Shown here: positions 57,804 through 64,000 of the stretch, piece by piece
How positions within the stretch are numbered: the stretch's first letter is position 1
Layout of the letters: every line of letters begins with the position of its first letter
NCBI GenBank assembly: GCA_035327585.1
Contig: DAOLDD010000005.1
Coordinates: 92,050-156,049 of the forward strand
Source of the DNA: JAMLJG01 sp035327585
Lineage (GTDB): Bacteria > Verrucomicrobiota > Kiritimatiellia > CAIVKH01
Direction: 5' to 3'
Length of the DNA: 64,000 nucleotides
Notes under the pieces: generated by a model
What the model saw: the letters and a program-made list of their open reading frames with translations, nothing else
Database searches by the model: none
Told to the model about the DNA's origin: nothing
Made by a program: the position numbers and the translations under genes

Positions 57804-57832
57804 AGTGTAGCACGCATGCTGTGGTCCATGAA
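57804..57832 (-). promoter_or_regulatory. Predicted near-leaderless promoter of the nuclease-helicase
   Basis: On the minus strand TTCATG, 17-base spacer, TACACT, then eight bases to the GTG at 57795. The -35 is weak. Confidence 0.4.
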
Positions 57833-58000
57833 ACCCTCCATTTGCTCGGGTTTCTATCAGCAGCTAAGCCGCTACTCCATAGACGATGAGTCAAGTCGTC
57901 GCGTAGATATTGCGGATCCGTGTTGCTCTGAGGTAAAGATTTCGGCTCGCGAATCATTGCAAGTCGCGGCTGCGGGCATATTTGATGGGAGCAGTTCCAA

Positions 58001-58657
58001 ATGGATAAGTTCATTGCCGAGCTTTTGCCGTATGCGATTTTCCTGGCGCTTTTTCCGGTGGTGGTGGCGGGAGTCAAGCGGTGGTTTAAGGCGCGGGGGA
58101 AGGGCAAGATTGGCGAGTTTGCGGTGAATTCGATTCTGCGGAGGGGACTGCCTGACGAGGTGTATCACCTGATCCCGAACGTGATGCTGCCGGCCGGGGG
58201 CGGGACGACGCAGATCGACCATGTGGTGGTGTCGCGCTACGGGATTTTTGTGATCGAGACGAAGGCGATGAAGGGGGGGATTTTTGGACAGGAACGGGAG
58301 CGGCAGTGGACGCAGGTGCTCTTTCGCCAAAGGCACCCATTCCAGAATCCGCTGCACCAGAACTATCGCCACACCAAAACGCTGAGCGAGCTGACGGAGA
58401 TTCCACACCATTACTTCATCTCGCTCGTGGCGTTCAGCGGCGAGGCGGCGTTTAAGACGCCGATGCCGCCGTCGGTGGTTCACATTCGGGACATCGCCCG
58501 GACCGTCATGGCGCACACCGCGGTGCTGATCCAGGATGCGCAGGTGCCGGAGGTTGTGGACGCGATCGAGGCCTGGGCCCGGACCGTGGGCGCCGATGAC
58601 CGCCGGAACCACGTCCGCAACCTGCAGGCGCGGTTCGAGGGGAAGCGGCGCGGGTGA
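58001..58657 (+). CDS. NERD-domain membrane-anchored nuclease-related protein
   Basis: 218 residues. An N-terminal membrane helix ('LLPYAIFLALFPVVVAGV') is followed by a NERD domain: 'GKIGEFAVNSILRRGLPDEVYHLIPNVMLPAGGGTTQIDHVVVSRYGIFVIETKAMKGGIFG', with Glu (GEFAV), Asp (QIDHVV) and E-x-K (IETKA) forming the nuclease-like site, and 'QWTQVLF...FQNPLHQNYRHTKTL'. Activity is unproven in most family members. It diverges from the nuclease-helicase gene over a 205-base gap. Confidence 0.88.
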   Translation: MDKFIAELLPYAIFLALFPVVVAGVKRWFKARGKGKIGEFAVNSILRRGLPDEVYHLIPNVMLPAGGGTTQIDHVVVSRYGIFVIETKAMKGGIFGQERERQWTQVLFRQRHPFQNPLHQNYRHTKTLSELTEIPHHYFISLVAFSGEAAFKTPMPPSVVHIRDIARTVMAHTAVLIQDAQVPEVVDAIEAWARTVGADDRRNHVRNLQARFEGKRRG

Positions 58658-58702
58658 TGACGCGGGGGCGGAATTTCTGCTGCCGCACGCCGGGCGCTGC
58701 AT

Positions 58703-58708
58703 TATAGT
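58703..58708 (+). promoter_or_regulatory. -10 box with leaderless spacing before the 24-codon ORF
   Basis: TATAGT (5 of 6) ends six bases before the ATG at 58715. The -35 is not clear. Together with the SD-like ggag only three bases before the ATG, leaderless initiation is more plausible. Confidence 0.4.
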
Positions 58709-58714
58709 GGAGCC

Positions 58715-58789
58715 ATGGACAGCGTGCTGTCAGCGATCATGATCATCGGGATCTTTTACATGGTGATTTACATCACGGAGGGGATGTAG
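58715..58789 (+). CDS. 24-residue hydrophobic mini-protein
   Basis: A tiny ORF reading M-D-S-V-L-S-A then 'IMIIGIFYMVIYITEGM'. It is a single membrane helix with a short polar start. It has a good -10 box at leaderless distance, and its 3' end contains ggagggg that can serve the next gene, which starts 5 bases after its stop. Too short for routine gene calls. Whether it is a real small protein or a leader peptide coupled to the BFN gene is open. Confidence 0.5.
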   Translation: MDSVLSAIMIIGIFYMVIYITEGM

Positions 58790-58794
58790 GCGCC

Positions 58795-59265
58795 ATGGGG
58801 GACGAGATCCAGGTGCAGATTCGCGGGCTGGTGCCGACGCCGACGGGGGTCGGGGTATTCCTGGGGCAGAACGGGAAGACGATCGCGATTTTCGTCGACC
58901 AGGCCGTCGGCATGGCGATCTCGCTGTCGATCCGCAAGGTGAAGCCGCCGCGTCCGCTCACGCACGACCTGATCGCGAACATCTTCAGCGGATTGGGCGT
59001 GCGCGTGCAGAAGGTGGTGGTGAACGACCTGAAGGAGGACACCTTTTTCGCGCGCCTCTTCCTGGTGCAGGAAAACGAGCTGGGGAAAAGCGTACTGGAA
59101 ATCGACACGCGCCCGAGCGACTCGATCGCCATCGCGGTGCAGCACGGCTGCCCGATCCTCGTCGCGCGCCACGTCTGGGAAAAAGCACAGGACATGACCT
59201 GGGCCCTCGAACAGGCGCAGGCGAAAGAGGAAAAGCCGGAAGACGATTCCACGCCGGATGCGTGA
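58795..59265 (+). CDS. BFN-domain protein (bifunctional nuclease family)
   Basis: 156 residues. The BFN (DUF151) pattern is clear: 'GVGVFLGQNGKTIAIFVDQAVGMAISLSI', 'PRPLTHDLIANIFSGLGVRVQKVVVNDLKEDTFFARLFL' and 'EIDTRPSDSIAIAVQHGCPILVA'. Plant members have RNase and DNase activity; the bacterial role is little known. Preceded by the 24-codon ORF and overlapping the four-helix-bundle gene by 8 bases. Confidence 0.93.
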   Translation: MGDEIQVQIRGLVPTPTGVGVFLGQNGKTIAIFVDQAVGMAISLSIRKVKPPRPLTHDLIANIFSGLGVRVQKVVVNDLKEDTFFARLFLVQENELGKSVLEIDTRPSDSIAIAVQHGCPILVARHVWEKAQDMTWALEQAQAKEEKPEDDSTPDA

Positions 59266-60034
59266 AGAGGCCCGCGGCATGTCGCGAATTCGGCCCAGCG
59301 GCGGTTATCGAAAAACGTGCAGCTTCCAGACCGCGACGTTGGTCTACGACGCAACGGTGTGGTTCTGCGAGAAGTTCATTGATGCGCGCTCGCGCACCGT
59401 GGACCAAATGATCCAGGCGGCTCGCTCCGGTCGGCAGAACATCGCGGAGGGCAGCCGCGCCGCCGCAACTTCCTCGCAAACCGAGCTTCGCCTGCTTTGT
59501 GTGGCGCGTGCCAGTCTTGAGGAGCTGTTGCTTGATTTTGAGGATTTCCTGCGGCATCGGCGGCTGCCGCAGTGGGCGGCGGAGAGCCCGGAGGCTCTTG
59601 CTGTTCGAGAGGTGCCCAGGCGTTTCAAGAAGGATCAGGCGGCGCGGTCTGATCTGACGGATTTGACCGATCAAGAGCGGTGGGCGCTTTATGCGCCCTG
59701 GCTGGAGCACGACGAACCGGCCATTCGCGCCAATGCGGTCATTTGCCTGATCCACCAGGCGAACTTTCTGCTCGATCAGCAGATCAGCGCGCTGGAAAAG
59801 CAGTTTGTCGAGGAGGGCGGCTACAGTGAACAACTCGCCGCCGCGCGGCTGGCGGAGCGGGGGCGGAAGAAGAGAGATCCGGCGGATCGGACTGATCCGA
59901 CCGATCAGGTACCGGACTGTCCGTTGTGCGGCCAGCCGATGGTGCTCCGCACCGCGAAAACCGGGCCGAACGCGGGCAACTCGTTCTGGGGATGCTCACG
60001 TTATCCGGATTGCCGGGGCCGCGCGCCGGTGTGA
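59258..60034 (+). CDS. Four-helix-bundle suffix protein with topoisomerase-type zinc finger
   Basis: 258 residues. Residues 20-110 are the four-helix-bundle (S23-like) fold: 'LVYDATVWFCEKFIDARSRTVDQMIQAARSGRQNIAEGSRAA'. The C-terminus is a topoisomerase-I-type C4 finger: 'CPLCGQPMVLRTAKTG...GNSFWGCSRYPDCRG'. The region between includes 'RANAVICLIHQANFLLDQQISALEKQF', as in the '4helix_suffix' family. Two Asp/Thr-rich runs, 'SDLTDLTDQ' and 'DPADRTDPTDQ', are encoded by GATC-rich tandem repeats. An ATG at 59279 is an alternative start. Function unknown; a nucleic-acid role is suggested by the finger. Confidence 0.85.
   Translation: MREEARGMSRIRPSGGYRKTCSFQTATLVYDATVWFCEKFIDARSRTVDQMIQAARSGRQNIAEGSRAAATSSQTELRLLCVARASLEELLLDFEDFLRHRRLPQWAAESPEALAVREVPRRFKKDQAARSDLTDLTDQERWALYAPWLEHDEPAIRANAVICLIHQANFLLDQQISALEKQFVEEGGYSEQLAAARLAERGRKKRDPADRTDPTDQVPDCPLCGQPMVLRTAKTGPNAGNSFWGCSRYPDCRGRAPV
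59632..59674. repeat. GATC-type tandem repeat, first copy in the four-helix-bundle gene
   Basis: Units like 'gatctgac' and 'gaccgatc' in frame, coding for 'SDLTDLTDQ'. Related runs are at 59875-59908, 32721-32740 and 51149-51172. Confidence 0.6.
59875..59908. repeat. GATC-type tandem repeat, second copy in the four-helix-bundle gene
   Basis: 'gatccggcggatcgg' then 'actgatccgaccgatcag', coding for 'DPADRTDPTDQ'. The first 14 bases are identical to 32726-32739 at the end of the MmgE/PrpD gene, where they encode 'DPADR'. Confidence 0.65.
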
Positions 60035-60078
60035 TTTTTTCTGGCCCCTGCACCGCGCGGGCCGTATCGTGTCGCGCC

Positions 60079-61050
60079 ATGAAAGTTCTTGTCACTGGCG
60101 GCGGCGGATATATCGGCAGCGTGACCACGGAATTGCTCCTGAACCAGGGGTATGAGGTGGTGGTGTTTGACAACTTCGAGCGCGGGCATCGCGACGCGGT
60201 GGACCCGCGGGCGAAGGTCGTCGAGGGCGACCTGCGCAACCGGGACGACATCGTCAACGCGATGCGCGCGGCGAAGCCGGCGGCGGTCCTGCACTTCGCG
60301 GCGTTCGCGCTGGTCGGCGAGTCGATGGAGGACCCGCAGCTTTATTTCCGCAACAACGTCGTCGGCGGCGTGAACCTGGCCGACGCGATGAAGGCGGCGG
60401 ACGTGCCGAAGATCATCTTTTCCTCCACTTGCGCGACCTACGGCGTGCCGGAGGTGATGCCGATGACGGAGGACCTGCCGCAGCGGCCGGCGAATCCGTA
60501 CGGCGAATCGAAACTGCTGTTCGAGAAGATGCTCCTGTGGCGCGACGAGCGCGAGGGCACGAAGTCCGTGTTCCTGCGCTACTTCAACGCGGCGGGCGCG
60601 ACGGAGAAATTCGGCGAGCACCACGATCCGGAATCGCACCTGATTCCGCTGGTCCTGTTCACGGCGCAGGGGCGTCGCGAAAAAGTGATGGTGTTTGGCG
60701 ACGACTATCCCACGCCGGACGGGACCTGCATCCGCGACTACATCCACATCGTCGACCTCGCGCAGGCGCACATCCTTGCGCTGGAGAAGGACGTCAGCGG
60801 GCCGTTTAACCTCGGCAACGGCGGCGGCTATTCCGTGAAGGAAGTGATCGACACCGCGCGCGAGGTGACCGGCAAAACGATCCGCGCCGACATGGCGCCG
60901 CGCCGCCCGGGCGATCCGCCCCGCCTCATCGCCGACGCGAAAAAGGCGCACACCGTGCTCGGCTGGAAACCGAAGTATCCCGACCTGCGCGTGATCGTGG
61001 AGCACGCGTGGAAGTGGCACCAGGCCCACCCGAACGGGTACGCAAAATGA
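60079..61050 (+). CDS. galE: UDP-glucose 4-epimerase
   Basis: 323 residues. 'KVLVTGGGGYIGSVTTELLLNQGYEVVVFDNFERGHRDAV' is the NAD-binding start, 'STCATYG' and 'NPYGESKLLFEKML' give the catalytic Ser/Thr and Y-x3-K, 'RYFNAAGA' and 'DYPTPDGTCIRDYIHIVDLAQAHI' are GalE-specific. Makes UDP-galactose for envelope glycans. A TATCGT -10 box lies eight bases before the ATG with a poor -35. Its stop overlaps cinA. Confidence 0.93.
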   Translation: MKVLVTGGGGYIGSVTTELLLNQGYEVVVFDNFERGHRDAVDPRAKVVEGDLRNRDDIVNAMRAAKPAAVLHFAAFALVGESMEDPQLYFRNNVVGGVNLADAMKAADVPKIIFSSTCATYGVPEVMPMTEDLPQRPANPYGESKLLFEKMLLWRDEREGTKSVFLRYFNAAGATEKFGEHHDPESHLIPLVLFTAQGRREKVMVFGDDYPTPDGTCIRDYIHIVDLAQAHILALEKDVSGPFNLGNGGGYSVKEVIDTAREVTGKTIRADMAPRRPGDPPRLIADAKKAHTVLGWKPKYPDLRVIVEHAWKWHQAHPNGYAK

Positions 61051-62285
61051 AGCCGGCGGTCGAGCTGGTCTCGACCGGGGCCGAACTGCTGTCCGGCCGC
61101 ACGCTCAACACGCACGCGCTCACCCTGGCGGAGCACCTCGCCGAACTCGGGCTCCCGCTCGTACGCGATACGACGGTGCCGGACGACCTCGCGGTGATCC
61201 GCGACGCCATCCGCGATGCGCTGGCCCGCGCGCCCATCGTCGTGGTCAGCGGCGGACTCGGCCCGACCTCCGACGACGTCACGCGCGACGCGGTGGCGCA
61301 GCTCGTGGGCGCGGACATCGTCATGCACGAGCCGTCGCGCGAGGCGATCCGCGCGCGTTACGCCCGTACGAACCGCGTCTGGAGCGAAGCCGTCGCGCGC
61401 CACGCGTTGGTGGTGTCGACGGCCGAGGTGCTCGAGAACCGCGTGGGGCTCGCGCCGGGCGAGGCGATCCACTGGAACGGACGCCATCTTTTCCTGTTGC
61501 CCGGTCCACCGAACGAATTCGAGGCGATCCTCGCGGATCACGTGGTCCCGCGGCTCCGCGCGCTGGCGGGCGAGCCGCCGCGCCAATGCGTGTTTCAACT
61601 GACCGGCATCGGGGAGTCGGACCTGCTCCGCCTGTTGCCGGAATCGGATTTCGTGGAGCCGGGCTTATCGATCGGCTACTGCGCCCGCGCCGGTCGCGTG
61701 GAGCTGCGGGTGGTGGCGGAGCCGGCGTCGGCGCCCGCGCTGGACCGGGCGGCGGCGGTGATTCGTGCGCGGCTCGGTGAATTCATTTTCGCGGAGCGGC
61801 GCGTGGACCTCGCGCTGGTGGTCGTGGAGGCGCTGGCCGCGCGCGGGCGTACGGTCGCCGTGGCCGAATCCTGCACGGGCGGCCTGCTGGGTCACCGGCT
61901 GACGTCGGTGCCGGGCAGTTCGCGGGTATTCCGCGGCGGCGTGATTGCCTATGCGAACGACGTGAAGGAGCGCGAGCTGGGCGTTCCGCCGGCCGTGCTC
62001 GCCGCGCACGGCGCGGTCAGCCCCGGGGTCGCCGCCGCGATGGCGGAGGGCGTGCGCGCGCGGCTCGGCGCGGACTACGGGGTCGGCGTGACTGGCATTG
62101 CGGGGCCTGACGGCGGCAGTGCTGAAAAACCCGTGGGGTTGGTGTATGTTGCCGTTTCGGGCGCGCGGGAGACCGCCGTTAAGGAGTTCCGTTTCGGCGG
62201 GCCGCGTGCTACGGTGAAGGAGATGAGTGCGCAGTCCGCGCTGGATGTGCTCCGGCGCGCGGTTGCCCGCGAGGAGTCGCCATGA
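61047..62285 (+). CDS. cinA: CinA family protein (nicotinamide-nucleotide amidohydrolase type)
   Basis: 412 residues with both domains. N-terminal MoaB/MogA-like domain: 'VELVSTGAELLSGRTLNTHALTLAEHLAELGLPLVRDTTVPD' and 'VVSGGLGPTSDDVTRDAVAQL'. C-terminal PncC deamidase: 'VAVAESCTGGLLGHRLTSVPGSSRVFRGGVIAYANDVKERELGVP' with the catalytic Ser, and 'GVGVTGIAGPDGGSAEKPVGLVYVAV'. It recycles NMN and may act on ADP-ribose. Start inside the galE stop (ATGA). Confidence 0.95.
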   Translation: MKPAVELVSTGAELLSGRTLNTHALTLAEHLAELGLPLVRDTTVPDDLAVIRDAIRDALARAPIVVVSGGLGPTSDDVTRDAVAQLVGADIVMHEPSREAIRARYARTNRVWSEAVARHALVVSTAEVLENRVGLAPGEAIHWNGRHLFLLPGPPNEFEAILADHVVPRLRALAGEPPRQCVFQLTGIGESDLLRLLPESDFVEPGLSIGYCARAGRVELRVVAEPASAPALDRAAAVIRARLGEFIFAERRVDLALVVVEALAARGRTVAVAESCTGGLLGHRLTSVPGSSRVFRGGVIAYANDVKERELGVPPAVLAAHGAVSPGVAAAMAEGVRARLGADYGVGVTGIAGPDGGSAEKPVGLVYVAVSGARETAVKEFRFGGPRATVKEMSAQSALDVLRRAVAREESP

Positions 62286-63853
62286 AATTTCGCAACCTGT
62301 TGCTGACGGTTCTGCTGGGGCTCGCGCCGATGGCGTTCGCCCAGCCGCCGCCCATTTTCGCCGCGCTTTCCGTGACGAAGACGGATTCCGCCGACCCGGT
62401 GCTGCCGGGCGCGGAGTATAACTATGTGCTCACCGTGCTCAACATCGGCACGGAGACCGCGACGAACGTCGTGCTGCACGACCGCCTGCCGACGAACGTG
62501 GTGTTCGTGTCCGCGGCCACCCCGACCGGCGCGGTGGCGCAAGTCAGCACCAATGTCACGTTCACCATCCCGACGCTCGGTGAGAACGCTTCCGTCAGCA
62601 TGACGGTGCGTGTGCAGGCGGCGAGTTCCGGGCTGATCACCAACCGCGTGACGGCGACGGCGAGCAACGCGACGAGCAGCGCCTCCGATTTCGAGACGAC
62701 GTACATCCTCTCCGACCTGCGCATCGCGATGGCCGCCTCGCAGTCCGTCGTCCAGCGCACCGCGTCGTTCTCCTATTCCCTCATCTTCAGCAACGCGGGC
62801 GCCGTCGCGCTGACGAACGTCGTGGTTTCGAACACGCTGCCCGCGCAGGTGACGTTCGTATCCGCGAACGTGAGCGCGGGCGCCTTTGTGTCAACGCCGT
62901 CCAGCGTGGTTTTCTCCGTCGGCGCCCTTGCCGCGGGCGGGACGGCGGGTGCGACGGTCGACGTGACGGCGGTGCTGGGCGGTGCGGCGGTGAGCCGCGC
63001 GACGGCCCGCGGGTACGCCGCCGGCTCGCCGGTTGAGGGCCTCGGCGAGGCCACGGTGACGATTCTCGGCAGCGCGTCCGACCTCAGCGGTGACGGCGTG
63101 GGCGACCTGCTGCTCCAGCAAAAGGGCGGCGGCGTGTTGTACATCCAGGCGATGAACGGCACCGAGGGCGCGGGCGGCACGTTCCCGCTCGGCGGCACGG
63201 ACATCAGCCCGTGGCGCGTGGTCGCGACGGCGGATTTCAATCGCGACGGCCAGCCGGAACTCGTCGCGCGCTACCGCGGCTTCCATCTTGTCGGCGTGCT
63301 GGCGACGGGCACGGTCGTGGGGTCCGTCCACCTTTTCGGCGTCGAGACCGACCTGTCGCCGTGGGGCGTCGTGGCGGGCGGCGACTTCAATGGCGACGGT
63401 TACGGCGACCTGTTGTTCCAGAAGGGCGACTCGGGCGTCTACGCGGTTGTGTTGCAGAAGAACAACAAATGGATTTCCGCCAACTACCTCGGCGGGGCGC
63501 CGGTCGATATCACGCCGTTCCGCATCCTTGCCGCGGGCGACACGGATGGCGACGGGCGCGCGGATCTCGTGGTGCGCGAGGGCAACAGCGGCGTGTACGG
63601 CATCGTGAAGGTGAACGGCTGGGCCATCCAGTCCGGCTGGTATCTCACCGGCGCCCGCGTCGACGTGCGCCCGTGGGTCTTCCGCGCCGCGAGCGACATC
63701 GACGGGGACGGCGTCGACGAATTGATTTTCCAGGACGGCGCCGCCGACAAGTACGGCGCGGCGTTCATGAACGGCTACACGATCCAGAGCAGCGCGAACC
63801 TGTTCACCAACGGCCTCGACGTCAGCGCCTGGAACGTCATCGGCCCGCGCTGA
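62282..63853 (+). CDS. Secreted DUF11 and FG-GAP/VCBS repeat protein
   Basis: 523 residues with a signal peptide ('RNLLLTVLLGLAPMAFAQ'). Two DUF11 repeats follow ('LSVTKTDSADPVLPGAEYNYVLTVLNIGTETATNVVLHDRLP' and 'SFSYSLIFSNAGAVALTNVVVSNTLP'), then five blades of an FG-GAP/VCBS-like propeller with calcium-loop phrases 'DLSGDGVGDLL', 'DFNRDGQPELV', 'DFNGDGYGDLLF', 'DTDGDGRADLV' and 'DIDGDGVDELIF'. A cell-surface or extracellular protein of unknown target. It overlaps the cinA stop by 4 bases, an odd pairing. Confidence 0.85.
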   Translation: MKFRNLLLTVLLGLAPMAFAQPPPIFAALSVTKTDSADPVLPGAEYNYVLTVLNIGTETATNVVLHDRLPTNVVFVSAATPTGAVAQVSTNVTFTIPTLGENASVSMTVRVQAASSGLITNRVTATASNATSSASDFETTYILSDLRIAMAASQSVVQRTASFSYSLIFSNAGAVALTNVVVSNTLPAQVTFVSANVSAGAFVSTPSSVVFSVGALAAGGTAGATVDVTAVLGGAAVSRATARGYAAGSPVEGLGEATVTILGSASDLSGDGVGDLLLQQKGGGVLYIQAMNGTEGAGGTFPLGGTDISPWRVVATADFNRDGQPELVARYRGFHLVGVLATGTVVGSVHLFGVETDLSPWGVVAGGDFNGDGYGDLLFQKGDSGVYAVVLQKNNKWISANYLGGAPVDITPFRILAAGDTDGDGRADLVVREGNSGVYGIVKVNGWAIQSGWYLTGARVDVRPWVFRAASDIDGDGVDELIFQDGAADKYGAAFMNGYTIQSSANLFTNGLDVSAWNVIGPR

Positions 63854-64000
63854 TCCGCGCGGCGTTGTAAGGAATACGGCCGGCAGCCGATGTGGGGGTG
63901 TGAACATTACACCTTCATCGCGATTCGCCCTGCCGGAGAACTTGGCGGGCTCCGTACAACTCCTGATGGCGCACATTGGCGACACGGGAAAACACTCACT
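63854..64000. other. Right-edge intergenic stretch
   Basis: No gene or repeat is recognisable in these 147 bases. 'cttggcgggctccgtacaactcctg' looks like the beginning of a promoter region but has no good -10 before the window ends. Confidence 0.4.

Noticed and set aside
58001..58657. NERD gene as part of the transferred low-GC islet
   Set aside because: Its base composition resembles the host genes rather than the nuclease-helicase gene.
1..64000. tRNA, rRNA or CRISPR arrays
   Set aside because: I looked for T-loop GTTCGA signatures with acceptor stems and for regularly spaced direct repeats and saw none; the tandem phrases present are irregular and without spacers.

Overview
This window is 64 kb of high-GC bacterial chromosome, roughly two thirds GC by eye and tightly packed on both strands. 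Several features point to the PVC superphylum, with Kiritimatiellota or a close Verrucomicrobia relative as the best guess: a DUF4914 protein, an SHD1-type domain in an ankyrin/nuclease lipoprotein, a TIGR04345-like (ovothiol-type) methyltransferase, a large secreted GH13 amylase ending in a DPDGDG segment, DUF11 plus FG-GAP surface proteins, and dense families of intergenic and intragenic palindromic repeats. This assignment is an inference from gene content; there is no rRNA or other decisive marker here, and I saw no tRNA or CRISPR array.

Layout. 1-11 kb: end of an Ig-domain surface protein, a sigma-70 factor overlapping apt, a light/oxidative-stress group (renalase-like flavoprotein, cryptochrome/photolyase, Hsp33), ACT and UVR-motif proteins, a DUF4914 gene behind a terminator-bearing leader, and a SufE-like protein. 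11-16 kb: secreted amylase and a RAYT-type transposase. 16.6-23.2 kb: a 3D-domain lipoprotein and a five-gene divalent-metal efflux operon (small His-rich protein, CzcC, a very short CzcB, CzcA, a His/Cys-tailed periplasmic protein). 23-31 kb: glycosyltransferase, ankyrin/nuclease lipoprotein, Ser/Thr kinase, UppP, methyltransferase, M29-like peptidase, VapBC. 31-43.8 kb: MmgE/PrpD protein, DUF4230 protein, a second PIN toxin-antitoxin pair, histidine phosphatase, CPA2 antiporter, lipopolysaccharide-kinase-like protein, EF-G, zinc-ribbon protein, SpoIIE phosphatase, cysteine desulfurase. 44-47.7 kb: mnmG and mnmE, with a perfect parS-like palindrome inside mnmG that suggests replication-origin proximity. 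47.7-50.8 kb: a TPP-riboswitch-controlled thiM-thiE-thiD-tenA operon. 51-64 kb: ClpB, a third PIN toxin-antitoxin pair between repeat-rich spacers, a lower-GC nuclease/helicase islet, NERD protein, a 24-codon membrane ORF, a BFN nuclease, a four-helix-bundle/zinc-finger protein, galE, cinA and an FG-GAP surface protein.

Two genome-wide themes stand out. First, many genes have a -35/-10 promoter whose -10 box (TANNNT type) ends 6-8 bases before the start codon with no Shine-Dalgarno sequence, so their mRNAs should be leaderless or nearly so. Second, palindromic or tandem repeat elements from several families lie not only between genes but in frame inside conserved genes (mnmG, the MmgE/PrpD gene, the methyltransferase, the RAYT gene and the four-helix-bundle gene), and in two places they supply the stop codon. 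Both patterns are read directly from the sequence; what they mean is inference.
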